A DNA stretch of 64,000 bases from Zhongshania aliphaticivorans (GTDB taxonomy: Bacteria; Pseudomonadota; Gammaproteobacteria; Pseudomonadales; Spongiibacteraceae): the NCBI RefSeq assembly GCF_902705855.1, contig NZ_CACSIJ010000017.1, positions 1-64,000 of the forward strand. Reading direction: 5' to 3'. Below, piece by piece: positions 24,860-35,981 of the stretch. Position 1 is the stretch's first letter, and the number at the start of each line of letters is the position of its first letter. The position numbers and the translations under genes were made by a program. The notes beneath the pieces are model-generated. The model did no database searches and was not told the DNA's origin. It saw nothing but the letters and a program-made list of their open reading frames with translations.

Positions 24860-25927
24860 GTGAGTAAACCTTTTACGACATCAATCATTGAAGGTTTTTA
24901 TGGTCGGCAGTGGACGTGGGCGCAGCGGTTTGCATTGCCTGAGCTACTCAAAAAATGGCAGTACAGCAGTTACGTCTATGCGCCAAAAGGTGATGCTAGC
25001 TTAAGAAATAAATGGTCGCAGCCCTTTGCTGATGATCATCGAGCTAATTTGGCGCGGCTTGGCGAGGAGTGTCACGCTTCCGGCATAAGCTGGGGCTTGG
25101 GTTTATCGCCGGTCGGCCTGCAGGCTAGTTATGGCGCAGTAGAAAAGAGTATTTTAAAAAGTAAAATAAAAGAAATTCAATTGCTTAGGCCTGATATCTT
25201 ATGGGTTTTGTTCGATGACTTGCCTGCAGGGAATGCTCAGTTAGCACATAATCAAGCTGCGGTAGTAAACGATATTCAGAAGCAGCTTCCCGATGTTCAG
25301 CTTGCGATGTGTCCTAGTTATTACAGTTTTGATCCCATCTTAGAAGAGCTATTTGGGACCTGTCCTGCAGATTATTTCCGCGATTTAAATACCGGCCTTG
25401 ATCAAGGCATTGATCTTTTGTGGACCGGCAATCGGGTTGTCAGCGACGGCTACACCGCCGAGGATTGCCGGCGCGCAACTGAATTACTGGGGAGAAAACC
25501 ACTGATTTGGGATAATTACCCAGTAAATGACGGACGAAAAATCAGTCGGTTTTTGCATCTGTCCCCGTTCACCGGCCGATCACCAGAAATGGCCAAGTGG
25601 TGTAGTGGCCACGCCGTCAATCCTATGAATCAATTTCATTTGTCGATGTTAGTCTTGCCAACGCTGGCAGACGTCTATACTTGCAAAGCCAGTTACGATC
25701 CGGCAACGGCATTTGCTGCGGCGATAGCTGAGTTACCGGACCAATTGGCGCATTTAATTGCACGAGATGCAGCCATGTTTCAGCAGTCCGGTTTAGATGG
25801 TATGGATGATGAGCAGAAGGCGAGCCTTGCAAAAGTCTACGGCAAAATTGCGCATCCGCTGGCTACTGAAGTTTGCGATTGGCTGAACGAGGGCTATCGT
25901 TTTGATCCCGCGTGTTTGACTGATTAA
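24860..25927 (+). CDS. GH84-type beta-N-acetylhexosaminidase
   Basis: A 355-residue protein made only of the glycoside hydrolase family 84 catalytic barrel (bacterial NagJ/OGA-like; 'beta-N-acetylglucosaminidase/hyaluronidase' domain). The opening IIEGFYGRQWTW is the family's substrate-binding motif, YAPKGDASLR follows, and the catalytic Asp pair is D119-D120 in VLFDDLPAG. Later, WTGNRVVSDG and WDNYPVNDG complete the pocket. The expected reaction is removal of N-acetylglucosamine by substrate-assisted catalysis. There is no signal peptide, so it would act in the cytoplasm, unlike most secreted relatives. The GTG start has an AGAGG ribosome binding motif. It sits alone between gcvT and fadB; substrate and purpose are unknown. 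Confidence 0.88.
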   Translation: MSKPFTTSIIEGFYGRQWTWAQRFALPELLKKWQYSSYVYAPKGDASLRNKWSQPFADDHRANLARLGEECHASGISWGLGLSPVGLQASYGAVEKSILKSKIKEIQLLRPDILWVLFDDLPAGNAQLAHNQAAVVNDIQKQLPDVQLAMCPSYYSFDPILEELFGTCPADYFRDLNTGLDQGIDLLWTGNRVVSDGYTAEDCRRATELLGRKPLIWDNYPVNDGRKISRFLHLSPFTGRSPEMAKWCSGHAVNPMNQFHLSMLVLPTLADVYTCKASYDPATAFAAAIAELPDQLAHLIARDAAMFQQSGLDGMDDEQKASLAKVYGKIAHPLATEVCDWLNEGYRFDPACLTD

Positions 25928-25978
25928 ATTGCGGTGGTGCTTGCCAATATTTTTGGAATACGGTAGTTTTAGCACCCA

Positions 25979-25997
25979 ATGTTTACATGGTAAACAT
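25979..25997. promoter_or_regulatory. Palindromic operator candidate before fadB
   Basis: ATGTTTAC and GTAAACAT form perfect 8-bp arms around a 3-bp centre, 47 bp before the fadB ATG. A weak promoter (TTGCCA at 25941-25946, TAGTTT at 25964-25969, 17-bp spacer) would start RNA at about 25976, so a protein bound here would block transcription. The site differs from the E. coli FadR box; a TetR-type acyl-CoA sensor is a reasonable guess. Confidence 0.55.
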
Positions 25998-26044
25998 AAA
26001 AGTATGGCAAATGCCGCCGCCACAACTCAATCTGAGGAACAAAA

Positions 26045-28192
26045 ATGATTTATCAAGGCAAGGCGTTAACTGCAAAGTACCTGGAAGAAGGCATTGCGGA
26101 ACTCTGTTTCGACCTAGAAGGCGACTCAGTCAATAAATTTAATCGTCTAACTCTTGAAGAGCTAGGCGAGGCGACAGCGGCTTTGGCCTCTGAAGCAAGT
26201 CTGAAGGGTGTGCTCGTAACAAGCGGGAAGTCAGTATTTATCGTCGGCGCTGATATCACCGAGTTTACGGAACTCTTTAAGCTACCAGATGCTGATTTGC
26301 GTGAGTGGACGTCTAAAGCGAACGATATCTTCAATGCGTTTGAAGACCTGCCAGTGCCCACCGTTGTTGCGATAAATGGTGTTGCTCTTGGTGGCGGTTT
26401 TGAGATGTGTCTGGCTTGTGACTTCCGTGTAATGTCATCTGCGGCGATAGTGGGTTTGCCAGAAGTGAAGTTGGGTATTAACCCAGGCTTTGGCGGCACA
26501 GTAAGATTGCCACGTGTTATCGGCTGCGATAATGCGATGTTGTGGGTTGCGACCGGTAATCAGCAAAAGCCAGATGCCGCGCTTAAAGATGGCGGTGTGG
26601 ATGCGGTAGTCGCACCAGATGCACTTCGCGACGCATCACTAGACTTGCTTAAAAACACCATTGCTGGCGAGTTTGATTATCAAGCGCGCCGCACTGAAAA
26701 AACTTCGCCTGTTAAATTAAATGATATCGAACGCATGATGTCATTCACCACCGGTAAGGCAATGGTTGCGCAGCAAGCCGGGCGTCACATGCCTGCGCCG
26801 TTGACGGCAGCTAAATCAATGGAGCGCAATGCCGGTTTAAGCCGAGCTGAGGCCATTGAGGTTGAAATTGACCATTTTATTAAATTGGTGCGTACCCCGC
26901 AGTCTGCGGCATTGGTTGGTTTGTTCCTAAGCGAACAGGCGGTGAGTAAAGCAGCCCGCGGCTTTGCAAAAACAGGTGGCGATATTAAGCAAGCTGCTGT
27001 TTTGGGTGCCGGTATTATGGGCGGTGGTATTGCTTACCAGTCGGCTTATAAGGGCACGCCAATTCTCATGAAAGACATTGCCGAGGCTGGTCTTGCTCTT
27101 GGCATGAAGGAGGCGGGTAAATTGCTTGCTAAGCGCGTGTCGCGTGGGCGCATGACCGCCGACAAAATGTCTGCCGTATTAAATAGCATTCGCCCATCGT
27201 TGAATTATGACGGTTTTGATAAAGCCGATGTCATTGTTGAGGCTGTGGTTGAAAATGCCAAGGTTAAGCAGGCTGTGCTGTCTGAAACCGAGAAACACAT
27301 CCGTAACGACGCAGTACTGGCATCAAATACATCGACTATTTCAATTACTCACCTCGCAGAAGCGCTAGAAAGGCCAGAGAATTTCTGTGGCATGCACTTT
27401 TTTAATCCCGTGCATGCAATGCCTTTGGTAGAGGTCATTCGCGGCGAAAAGACCAGCGATGACACCGTTGCCAAGGTTGTGAAGTACGCCCTACAGATGG
27501 GTAAAACACCGATTGTGGTTAATGACTGCCCTGGCTTCTATGTTAACCGCGTACTGTTCCCGTATTTTGCTGGTTTTGACATGCTGATACGCGACGGTGG
27601 CGACTTCCGTAAGATCGACAAGGTGATGGAAGGCTTTGGTATGCCAATGGGGCCGGCTTATCTAATGGACGTGGTCGGCATCGATACTGGTTACCATGCA
27701 GCAGAAGTCATGGCGGAAGGTTTCCCGGATCGGATGCGTCACGGCTTCACCGGCATTTCTCAGCTGATGTTTGAAGCGAAGCGCTTTGGCCAGAAAAACG
27801 GCATCGGTTTTTACCGCTACGAAGAGGATGCCAAAGGTAAGCCTAAGAAGTGTGAAGATGAGACTGCGCTAGCAATGGCAGAGTCCGCTAAACAAGCGTC
27901 GGTAGAGTTGTCAGACGACGATATCGTCGCACGCATGATGATTCCTATGTGTATCGAAACCGTCCGTTGCATCGATGAAAACATAGTCCGTGACCCCGCT
28001 GATGCGGACATGGGTTTAATTATGGGTATCGGCTTCCCGGTATTCCGTGGCGGCGCTCTGCGTTACATCGATCAAATGGGCGTGAAAGCCTTTTGTGAAA
28101 TGGCAGATCGCTATGCGGATCTTGGTCCGCTCTATCAGCCAACTGAAAGCCTTCGCCAAATGGCGGCCAACGGCGAATCATTTTTTAAATAA
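26045..28192 (+). CDS. fadB: Fatty acid oxidation complex, alpha subunit
   Basis: FadB carries enoyl-CoA hydratase and 3-hydroxyacyl-CoA dehydrogenase (with epimerase/isomerase) activities of beta-oxidation. The 715-residue protein has the crotonase half first: [27 protein letters not shown] and [20 protein letters not shown], with the catalytic glutamates. The NAD-binding half follows with [42 protein letters not shown] and [16 protein letters not shown]. The length equals that of E. coli and Pseudomonas FadB. It is 18 bp before fadA, the usual operon, and has a palindromic operator candidate in its leader. Confidence 0.97.
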   Translation: MIYQGKALTAKYLEEGIAELCFDLEGDSVNKFNRLTLEELGEATAALASEASLKGVLVTSGKSVFIVGADITEFTELFKLPDADLREWTSKANDIFNAFEDLPVPTVVAINGVALGGGFEMCLACDFRVMSSAAIVGLPEVKLGINPGFGGTVRLPRVIGCDNAMLWVATGNQQKPDAALKDGGVDAVVAPDALRDASLDLLKNTIAGEFDYQARRTEKTSPVKLNDIERMMSFTTGKAMVAQQAGRHMPAPLTAAKSMERNAGLSRAEAIEVEIDHFIKLVRTPQSAALVGLFLSEQAVSKAARGFAKTGGDIKQAAVLGAGIMGGGIAYQSAYKGTPILMKDIAEAGLALGMKEAGKLLAKRVSRGRMTADKMSAVLNSIRPSLNYDGFDKADVIVEAVVENAKVKQAVLSETEKHIRNDAVLASNTSTISITHLAEALERPENFCGMHFFNPVHAMPLVEVIRGEKTSDDTVAKVVKYALQMGKTPIVVNDCPGFYVNRVLFPYFAGFDMLIRDGGDFRKIDKVMEGFGMPMGPAYLMDVVGIDTGYHAAEVMAEGFPDRMRHGFTGISQLMFEAKRFGQKNGIGFYRYEEDAKGKPKKCEDETALAMAESAKQASVELSDDDIVARMMIPMCIETVRCIDENIVRDPADADMGLIMGIGFPVFRGGALRYIDQMGVKAFCEMADRYADLGPLYQPTESLRQMAANGESFFK

Positions 28193-29386
<1,194 letters not shown>

Positions 29387-29513
29387 TCCTGTTTCAAGGG
29401 TCGTTATTGTTTGAATTCTGAGCAATAGCGGCCTTTGATGATAAATGTTTGCAGGTCTGCTTGATCACGCTCATGGCCTGTGGCACAATCTCGTTCCTCG
29501 CGGAGCCAAGGCT

Positions 29514-29542
29514 TTGCGATATCATTTGTAAACCGTGATAAT
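29514..29542 (+). promoter_or_regulatory. Promoter of tRNA-Leu
   Basis: TTGCGA (29514-29519, four of six) and GATAAT (29537-29542, five of six) with a 17-bp spacer; the expected RNA start is about 23 bases before the mature tRNA. Confidence 0.65.
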
Positions 29543-29571
29543 TCAATACCTTAAGGCGGTTTTACAAGTAT

Positions 29572-29656
29572 GCGGATGTGGTGAAATTGGTATACACGCC
29601 AGATTTAGGTTCTGGTGCCGCAAGGCGTGAGAGTTCGAGTCTCTCCATCCGCACCA
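29572..29656 (+). tRNA. tRNA-Leu (anticodon UAG)
   Basis: The gene starts GCGGAUG and closes with CAUCCGC, then A and an encoded CCA. The anticodon arm CCAGA-UUUAGGU-UCUGG gives anticodon UAG, reading CUN leucine codons (mainly CUA/CUG). The long variable arm (UGCCGCAAGGCGU region) marks a class II tRNA, and the T-arm holds GUUCGAGUC. It lies alone between fadA and tig. Confidence 0.97.
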
Positions 29657-29673
29657 TTTCATAGAATTCTTTT

Positions 29674-29705
29674 AAATGGCCGCTTTGAAATCATAGTGGC
29701 CATTT
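29674..29705 (+). terminator. Hairpin after tRNA-Leu, before tig
   Basis: AAATGGCC (29674-29681) pairs with GGCCATTT (29698-29705); three further inner pairs (including one G-U) extend the stem to 11. Only a short T-rich tail follows. It probably ends the tRNA transcript, but may also lie in the tig leader. Confidence 0.5.
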
Positions 29706-29736
29706 GTGTTTAACAGCCCTGTTTTGAGGACCCCCC

Positions 29737-31065
29737 ATGCAAGTCTCAGTTGAAACGACTTCTGGCCTAGAACGTCGCCTGATAGTAGGCGTTCCTGCTG
29801 CGCGCATAGATAGTGCAGTTGATTCACGCCTGCAAAATGCTGCTCGCACTGTCAAATTAGACGGTTTCCGTCCTGGCAAAGTACCAATGCGTGTTGTTCG
29901 TCAGCGTTTCGGCGAGTCCGTACGCATGGAAGTGCTTGGCGAAGTCATGAACGAAAGTTTTTACGAGGCCATTCAGCAGCAAGGTTTAAAGCCCGCTGGT
30001 CGTCCAAATATTGAGCCAAAAAGCTTAGAAGCTGGTAAAGATGTAGAGTTTGTTGCGACTTTTGAGGTGTTTCCAGAAGTTGAAGCAAAAGACTACAGCT
30101 CTATCGAAGTTAAAAAGCCAGTAACAGAAATTACTGCTGCTGATATCGATAAAATGATCGAAAATCTTCGTCAGCAACGTGCCGAATGGCAGGTGGTTGA
30201 ACGTGCCGCCGCAGACGGTGATAAAGCGAATATCGATTATCTCGGTACTAAAGACGGTGTTGCATTTGACGGTGGCAAGGCTGAAGGTAGCGATTTAGAG
30301 CTTGGTTCTGGTCGGATGATACCTGGTTTTGAAGATGGCGTGATCGGCATGACTGCCGGCGAAGAAAAAGTTGTTGCGTTGTCTTTTCCTGATGATTACC
30401 ACAGCGAAGACCTTAAAGGCGCCGCTGTTGAGTTCAAGATTACCTTAAACAGCGTTAGTGAGAAAAAACTTCCAGAGATGGATGACACACTGTTTGAAGC
30501 CTTTGGTGTTAAAGAAGGTGGCGAAGACGCTTTTCGCGCTGAAGTAGAAAAAAATATGGCGCGGGAGTTGAAAAACGCGACTAAGTCCCGCATTAAGAAT
30601 CAAGTGATGGAAGGTGTTCTTGCTATCCACGCTGACCTACAAGTACCAAAAGCCTTGGTTTCTCAAGAAATTGATGCTTTACGCAACCAGCAAATGCAGC
30701 AATTTGGCGCAATGGCAGAAAAACTGAATGCCGCTGACATTCTGCCTGATGAGCTGTTTCGTGAGAATGCGGAGCGTCGCGTTAAGCTGGGCCTAGTGCT
30801 AAATGAGTTAATTAGCGTTGAAGGTATTAAAGCTGATGAAGGCAAGGTGCGCGCTGCCTTGGAAGAAATGGCTGCCAGTTATGAAGATAAAGAAGAAATC
30901 ATTAATTGGTATATGAGCAATCCACAACAGCTTCAACAAATCGAAGGTATGGTTATTGAAGAAGAAGTGGTTGAAAAATTGCTTGAAAAATCGAAGCTTA
31001 GCGAAGAAACTTTAAGCTACGAAGAAGTTATGTCGCCACCAGCGAAAGAGGCAGAAGAATCCTAA
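29737..31065 (+). CDS. tig: Trigger factor
   Basis: A ribosome-bound chaperone with peptidyl-prolyl isomerase activity that receives nascent chains at the exit tunnel. The 442-residue protein has the ribosome-binding domain with FRPGKVPMRVVRQRFG (the GFRxGK signature, about residue 44), an FKBP-like domain (about 160-245: GDKANIDYLGTKDGVAFDGG), and a helical C-terminal arm region rich in Glu and Lys. It stands first in the tig-clpP-clpX-lon-hupB-ppiD order. A terminator directly follows, so clpP probably has its own promoter. Confidence 0.97.
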   Translation: MQVSVETTSGLERRLIVGVPAARIDSAVDSRLQNAARTVKLDGFRPGKVPMRVVRQRFGESVRMEVLGEVMNESFYEAIQQQGLKPAGRPNIEPKSLEAGKDVEFVATFEVFPEVEAKDYSSIEVKKPVTEITAADIDKMIENLRQQRAEWQVVERAAADGDKANIDYLGTKDGVAFDGGKAEGSDLELGSGRMIPGFEDGVIGMTAGEEKVVALSFPDDYHSEDLKGAAVEFKITLNSVSEKKLPEMDDTLFEAFGVKEGGEDAFRAEVEKNMARELKNATKSRIKNQVMEGVLAIHADLQVPKALVSQEIDALRNQQMQQFGAMAEKLNAADILPDELFRENAERRVKLGLVLNELISVEGIKADEGKVRAALEEMAASYEDKEEIINWYMSNPQQLQQIEGMVIEEEVVEKLLEKSKLSEETLSYEEVMSPPAKEAEES

Positions 31066-31094
31066 TCTGAAAAGGATACTCTGGTTTTTTCCGG

Positions 31095-31133
31095 TCAAGC
31101 GACTGAACGAAAGTTCCGTCGCTTGATTTTTTT
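31095..31133 (+). terminator. Terminator after tig
   Basis: TCAAGCGAC (31095-31103) and GTCGCTTGA (31118-31126) form a perfect 9-bp stem followed by seven T. Strong rho-independent terminator. Confidence 0.9.
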
Positions 31134-31183
31134 CCGCTGGCCGTAAATTTAGAATGTTAATTACGTACGGAAGAGTATTCAAT

Positions 31184-31813
31184 ATGTCGCGCAATTCGAT
31201 TGATGGTTTTAACAATAATACTGTAACCAATCTGGGCTTGGTGCCTATGGTTGTAGAGCAAACGGCCCGTGGTGAGCGTTCCTACGATATTTATTCTCGT
31301 TTGCTAAAAGAGCGCGTTATTTTTTGCGTGGGTCAAGTTGAAGATCATATGGCCAATCTCATTGTGGCCCAGTTACTTTTCCTTGAATCAGAAAACCCTG
31401 ATAAAGATATCCACCTCTACATTAACTCCCCTGGTGGATCGGTGACGGCGGGCTTGTCAATTTACGATACTATGAAGTTTATCAAGCCTGATGTGAGCAC
31501 TATGTGTATCGGTCAAGCGGCTAGTATGGGCGCGTTTTTGCTAAGTGGCGGCGCTAAGGGTAAGCGTTTTATCGTGCCTAATGCGCGCACCATGATTCAT
31601 CAGCCTAGCGGCGGTGCTCAGGGGCAGGCAACGGATATCGATATTCAGGCCCGCGAAATCTTGATTATCCGCGAAAAGCTTAATCATTTAATGGCTGAGC
31701 ACACTGGGCAAACATACGAGACTATTGCGCGGGATACCGAACGCGATAACTTCATGAATGCGCAGCAATCCTGCGATTACGGTCTAGTCGATGAGGTTTT
31801 AACTTCTCGCTGA
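31184..31813 (+). CDS. clpP: ATP-dependent Clp protease, proteolytic subunit
   Basis: ClpP forms the two-ring serine protease chamber that works with ClpX and ClpA. I start at the ATG at 31184 (209 residues), 9 bases after GGAAGAG; the longer frame from 31154 adds ten residues unlike the family. The mature N-terminus would begin near [19 protein letters not shown]. The catalytic serine is in [12 protein letters not shown] and the histidine in [17 protein letters not shown]; the aspartate follows near the C-terminus. The partners ClpX (next gene) and ClpA-ClpS (62037 onward) are in this window. Confidence 0.97.
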   Translation: MSRNSIDGFNNNTVTNLGLVPMVVEQTARGERSYDIYSRLLKERVIFCVGQVEDHMANLIVAQLLFLESENPDKDIHLYINSPGGSVTAGLSIYDTMKFIKPDVSTMCIGQAASMGAFLLSGGAKGKRFIVPNARTMIHQPSGGAQGQATDIDIQAREILIIREKLNHLMAEHTGQTYETIARDTERDNFMNAQQSCDYGLVDEVLTSR

Positions 31814-31941
31814 TAGGGCATTTAGCGGTGTTGTTCGCATTTGATTGCGGATGATGCAAACTTGCAAAAGTGGGTAAAAGGCGTCATCTTTAGCCCAAGG
31901 TGCTTCGAACACCCTGCAAAATCAGAACAAGGTAGGTATGA

Positions 31942-33222
31942 ATGAGTAGTAAAGACGGCACAGATGATAACGGCAAGCTGCTGTACTGTTCCTTCTGTGG
32001 TAAAAGTCAGCACGAAGTCCGCAAATTAATTGCTGGGCCGTCTGTCTTTATCTGTGATGAGTGTGTCGATCTTTGTAATGACATCATTCGCGAAGAAGTT
32101 CAGGAAGCTGCCAGCGAAGCGGGGCGCGATAAGCTGCCGACGCCGCAGGAAATTAATAACACGCTAGATCAGTATGTCATTGGGCAAAGGCGAGCGAAGC
32201 GAGTTTTGGCTGTCGCGGTGTATAACCATTACAAGCGTTTGCGTTATGGCGATAAGCACAAAGATGAAGTCGAGCTGGGCAAGAGTAATATTTTGCTGGT
32301 TGGGCCAACGGGTAGCGGTAAAACACTGCTAGCTGAAACTTTGGCGCGTCTGCTTGATGTACCATTTACGATTGCAGATGCAACGACGCTAACTGAAGCG
32401 GGCTATGTAGGTGAGGATGTTGAAAATATCATCCAAAAACTACTGCAAAAATGCGATTACGATGTAGAAAAAGCCCAGATGGGTATTGTCTATATCGATG
32501 AAATCGACAAAATTTCGCGTAAATCAGACAATCCATCGATTACTCGTGACGTATCGGGTGAGGGTGTTCAGCAGGCGCTTCTTAAGCTGATAGAGGGTAC
32601 TGTAGCTTCTGTTCCTCCTCAGGGCGGGCGCAAGCATCCGCAGCAGGAGTTTTTGCAGGTAGATACCTCAAATATACTGTTTATCTGTGGCGGTGCGTTT
32701 GCCGGGCTGGATCGCGTTATTCGCGATCGTTCTGAAAAAGGCGGTATCGGCTTTGGCGCTGAGGTGAAAAGTAAAAACGAGGCGCGCAACGTGGGCGAGA
32801 TTCTTGCTGATGTTGAGCCGGATGATTTGGTGCGCTACGGCCTGATTCCTGAGTTTGTCGGCCGCTTACCTGTTATCGCGACCTTGGAAGAGCTGGATGT
32901 AGATGCCTTGGTCAGTATTTTGACTGAGCCTAAAAATGCCTTAACCAAGCAATACGCCAAGCTATTCGATATGGAAGGTGTAGAAGTAGACTTCCGTGAA
33001 GACGGCTTGCGTTCAGTGGCTGAAAAAGCCATGACTCGCAAGACGGGGGCTCGTGGTCTGCGCTCAATTCTTGAGTCTGTACTACTCGATACTATGTACG
33101 ATCTGCCCTCTATGGATAACGTCAGTAAGGTCGTTATCGATGATTCGGTCATTAAAGGCGACTCAACGCCGATACTGGTTTATCACAATAGTGAGCAGCG
33201 CAAAGCCGCTCCTAAAGAATAA
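31942..33222 (+). CDS. clpX: Clp protease ATP-binding subunit ClpX
   Basis: ClpX unfolds tagged proteins and feeds them to ClpP. The 426-residue protein has the N-terminal zinc-binding domain (CSFCGK...CDECVDLC), the Walker A GPTGSGKT, Walker [10 protein letters not shown], the pore GYVGEDVE loop near the Walker region and the [13 protein letters not shown] sensor II segment. The ribosome binding site AAGGTAGG is clear. A 128-bp gap from clpP leaves room for a separate promoter, none of which is obvious. It ends with a strong terminator. Confidence 0.98.
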   Translation: MSSKDGTDDNGKLLYCSFCGKSQHEVRKLIAGPSVFICDECVDLCNDIIREEVQEAASEAGRDKLPTPQEINNTLDQYVIGQRRAKRVLAVAVYNHYKRLRYGDKHKDEVELGKSNILLVGPTGSGKTLLAETLARLLDVPFTIADATTLTEAGYVGEDVENIIQKLLQKCDYDVEKAQMGIVYIDEIDKISRKSDNPSITRDVSGEGVQQALLKLIEGTVASVPPQGGRKHPQQEFLQVDTSNILFICGGAFAGLDRVIRDRSEKGGIGFGAEVKSKNEARNVGEILADVEPDDLVRYGLIPEFVGRLPVIATLEELDVDALVSILTEPKNALTKQYAKLFDMEGVEVDFREDGLRSVAEKAMTRKTGARGLRSILESVLLDTMYDLPSMDNVSKVVIDDSVIKGDSTPILVYHNSEQRKAAPKE

Positions 33223-33236
33223 GCCCCCGCTAGTCA

Positions 33237-33276
33237 AAACGCCGCAAAAGTCTTTTTTTGCGGCGTTTTTCTTTTT
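33237..33276 (+). terminator. Terminator after clpX
   Basis: AAAACGCCGCAAAA pairs with TTTTGCGGCGTTTT around a short loop and is followed by more T. Strong terminator that separates clpX from lon. Confidence 0.92.
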
Positions 33277-33299
33277 TGTCAGTTTCTTTACAGTCAAGT

Positions 33300-33328
33300 C
33301 TTGTTTTTAACACCGCAAATCCCCATCT
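33300..33328 (+). promoter_or_regulatory. Sigma-32-like heat shock promoter of lon
   Basis: CTTGTTT (33300-33306) and CCCCATCT (33321-33328) with a 14-bp spacer resemble the RpoH consensus CTTGAAA / CCCCATnT; the -10 matches exactly. RNA would start about 70 bases before the lon ATG. lon is a classical heat shock gene, which supports the call. Confidence 0.75.
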
Positions 33329-33404
33329 TAGAACTATGCTGTCTATAACACAGACAAATATCCGCTGTGGGCGGATTGAACCGAATTAACTAAGAGGAAA
33401 CGTA

Positions 33405-35831
33405 ATGGCTGATACAAACGAGTTACTGGAATTGCCACTGCTTCCTTTGCGCGATGTGGTCGTTTATCCCCATATGGTTATCCCGCTATTCGTGGGGCGG
33501 GATAAATCAATTAGAGCGCTTGAACTGGCCATGGCTAGTAATAAAGAAATCGTGCTAGCTGCTCAGCGCAATCCTGATTTAGACGAGCCGGGCACCGATG
33601 ATCTTTACGATATAGGGACTGTCGCCAATATTCTCCAGTTACTGAAGCTTCCAGATGGCACCGTCAAAGTGTTGGTGGAAGGGAGTTATCGTGCGCAACT
33701 TAATGCTGTAACTGCGGAAGAAGATTACTTTAGTGCTGAAATAACCGCTTTGGAGGGGGAGCGTATCGCCGCAGAGGAATCTGAAGTGATGCTACGCTCT
33801 GCTATTTCGCAATTTGAAAAATACATCAATTTAAGTAAAAAAATTCCCGCTGAAGTTCTGACTTCCTTGTCTGGCATTGATGACCCTGGCCGTTTGGGTG
33901 ACACCATTGCGGCACATATGACAATGGAGCTGGAGCAAAAGCAAGCTGTGCTTGAAATGGTAAGTGAGCGTGAGCGCCTTGAGCATTTGATGGGTTTGAT
34001 GGAATCAGAAATCGACCTTTTTCAAGTAGAGAAACGCATTCGTGGTCGCGTTAAAAAGCAGATGGAGAAAAGCCAGCGCGAATACTATTTAAATGAGCAA
34101 ATGAAAGCGATTCAACGTGAGCTTGGTGAGTCTGAAGAAGGCGTTAATGAGCTTGAAGAACTGGAAAATCGCGTTCAAAAGGCCGGAATGAGCAAAGAGG
34201 CGCTAGAAAAGGCCAAGGCTGAGTTGGCAAAATTGAAAATGATGTCACCGATGTCTGCTGAGGCATCCGTTGTTCGTGGTTATATTGATTGGCTAGTGAA
34301 TATCCCCTGGCAAAAACGGTCGCGAGTGAAGCATGACTTACAGCGTGCGCAAGAAATTTTGGATGAAGATCACTACGGTTTAGAGGAAGTTAAAGACCGT
34401 ATACTAGAATACCTTGCAGTACAGAAGCGTGTTAAGAAAGTTAAAGGCCCCGTGCTTTGCCTCGTCGGGCCACCGGGTGTGGGTAAAACCTCGCTAGGTG
34501 AATCTATAGCTCGAGCGACCAATCGTAAGTTTGTTCGTATGGCCTTAGGTGGCGTTCGGGATGAGGCAGAAATTCGCGGGCATCGCAGAACCTATATCGG
34601 CTCGATGCCTGGTAAAGTGATTCAGAAAATGTCTAAAACGGCAGTGCGCAATCCTTTATTTTTGTTGGATGAGATCGACAAAATGGGTATGGATCATCGA
34701 GGTGATCCGGCATCGGCACTGTTAGAGGTATTAGATCCAGAGCAAAATCACGCCTTTAACGATCACTATCTTGAGGTTGATTACGACCTGTCAGATATTA
34801 TGTTTATCTGTACGTCTAATTCTTTGAATATTCCGCCAGCATTAATGGATCGAATGGAAGTTATTCGTATACCTGGTTATACGGAAGACGAAAAAATCAA
34901 TATTGCTCGCCGCTACCTCATCCCTAAACAGCTGAAAAACAATGGCTTAAAAGTCACTGAGGCTGAAATTGATGACGAGGCCTTACAAGATATCGTGCGC
35001 TATTACACTCGTGAAGCTGGTGTGCGTGGCTTGGAGCGCCAAGTTGCTAAAGTTTGTCGCAAGGTCGTTAAAAGTGTGGCTTTGCATGGCGACAGCGGCA
35101 TTATTTCCGTCACTAGTGCGAATTTAGAAGATTACCTTGGCGTGCGCCGCTATACCTTTGGTAAAGCTGAGGAAGAAAATAAGGTCGGTCAAGTTACCGG
35201 TTTGGCCTGGACGCAGGTTGGCGGTGAGTTACTTACAATCGAGGCGGTTTCGGTGGTTGGTAAAGGTCGGCATATTAAAACTGGCTCGCTTGGCGATGTT
35301 ATGCAGGAATCTATTCAGGCGGCTACTACTGTAGTGCGAAGTCGTTCTAAGCGTTTAGGTATTCCCGCCCGCTATCACGACCGACACGACATCCACATCC
35401 ACATGCCAGAGGGGGCAACGCCGAAAGACGGGCCATCTGCAGGCATTGGTATGTGCACCGCATTGGTTTCGGTCATAACGGGGATACCGGTGCGTTCTGA
35501 CGTCGCCATGACGGGGGAGATTACACTCCGTGGCCAGGTTTTGGCGATTGGTGGCTTAAAAGAAAAACTGCTTGCAGCTCACCGTGGCGGTATAAAAACC
35601 GTTATAATCCCCATGGAAAATGAAAGGGATCTAAAAGAAATTCCGGAAAACATAAAAGCGGATTTAGAAATTCGTCCGGTCAAGTGGATTGACGAGGTTC
35701 TAGATATAGCGCTCGAAAGTCTTCCTGAAGAAATTTCTGAAGAAGCTTACCTTGCGGGTATTGACGACAGCCATAAAAACGTGGATGCGAATGGTGATAT
35801 TCTCGGTGGGTCGCGTGCAAACGCACACTAG
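33405..35831 (+). CDS. lon: ATP-dependent protease Lon
   Basis: Lon degrades misfolded and regulatory proteins in the cytoplasm. The 808-residue protein has the N-terminal LON substrate-binding domain (LPLLPLRDVVVYPHMVIPLFVGR), a coiled-coil region (about 180-270), the AAA+ domain with GPPGVGKTSLGESIA and FLLDEIDKM, and the protease domain with the Ser-Lys dyad (PKDGPSAGIGM and the later GGLKEKLLAAHRGG). The length is standard. It has an apparent heat shock promoter and an AGAGGAAA ribosome binding site. hupB follows under its own promoter. Confidence 0.98.
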   Translation: MADTNELLELPLLPLRDVVVYPHMVIPLFVGRDKSIRALELAMASNKEIVLAAQRNPDLDEPGTDDLYDIGTVANILQLLKLPDGTVKVLVEGSYRAQLNAVTAEEDYFSAEITALEGERIAAEESEVMLRSAISQFEKYINLSKKIPAEVLTSLSGIDDPGRLGDTIAAHMTMELEQKQAVLEMVSERERLEHLMGLMESEIDLFQVEKRIRGRVKKQMEKSQREYYLNEQMKAIQRELGESEEGVNELEELENRVQKAGMSKEALEKAKAELAKLKMMSPMSAEASVVRGYIDWLVNIPWQKRSRVKHDLQRAQEILDEDHYGLEEVKDRILEYLAVQKRVKKVKGPVLCLVGPPGVGKTSLGESIARATNRKFVRMALGGVRDEAEIRGHRRTYIGSMPGKVIQKMSKTAVRNPLFLLDEIDKMGMDHRGDPASALLEVLDPEQNHAFNDHYLEVDYDLSDIMFICTSNSLNIPPALMDRMEVIRIPGYTEDEKINIARRYLIPKQLKNNGLKVTEAEIDDEALQDIVRYYTREAGVRGLERQVAKVCRKVVKSVALHGDSGIISVTSANLEDYLGVRRYTFGKAEEENKVGQVTGLAWTQVGGELLTIEAVSVVGKGRHIKTGSLGDVMQESIQAATTVVRSRSKRLGIPARYHDRHDIHIHMPEGATPKDGPSAGIGMCTALVSVITGIPVRSDVAMTGEITLRGQVLAIGGLKEKLLAAHRGGIKTVIIPMENERDLKEIPENIKADLEIRPVKWIDEVLDIALESLPEEISEEAYLAGIDDSHKNVDANGDILGGSRANAH

Positions 35832-35844
35832 ACGCAGAGATATC

Positions 35845-35873
35845 TTGACCATATAGGGCGCAGTTGGTATAAA
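35845..35873 (+). promoter_or_regulatory. Promoter of hupB
   Basis: TTGACC (35845-35850) and TATAAA (35868-35873), each five of six consensus bases, are exactly 17 bp apart. RNA would begin near 35880, leaving a leader of about 100 bases that includes a 7-bp hairpin TACGCAT/ATGCGTA (35885-35915). Confidence 0.8.
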
Positions 35874-35981
35874 TCCCACTCTTTACGCATACGGCTTTTC
35901 GAGCTGATGCGTATGTTTGTGACGGTCACCAGTCAGTTAATGTAAAAATATTTTTTATAACAATTTGAAGGGGAAGAATAA

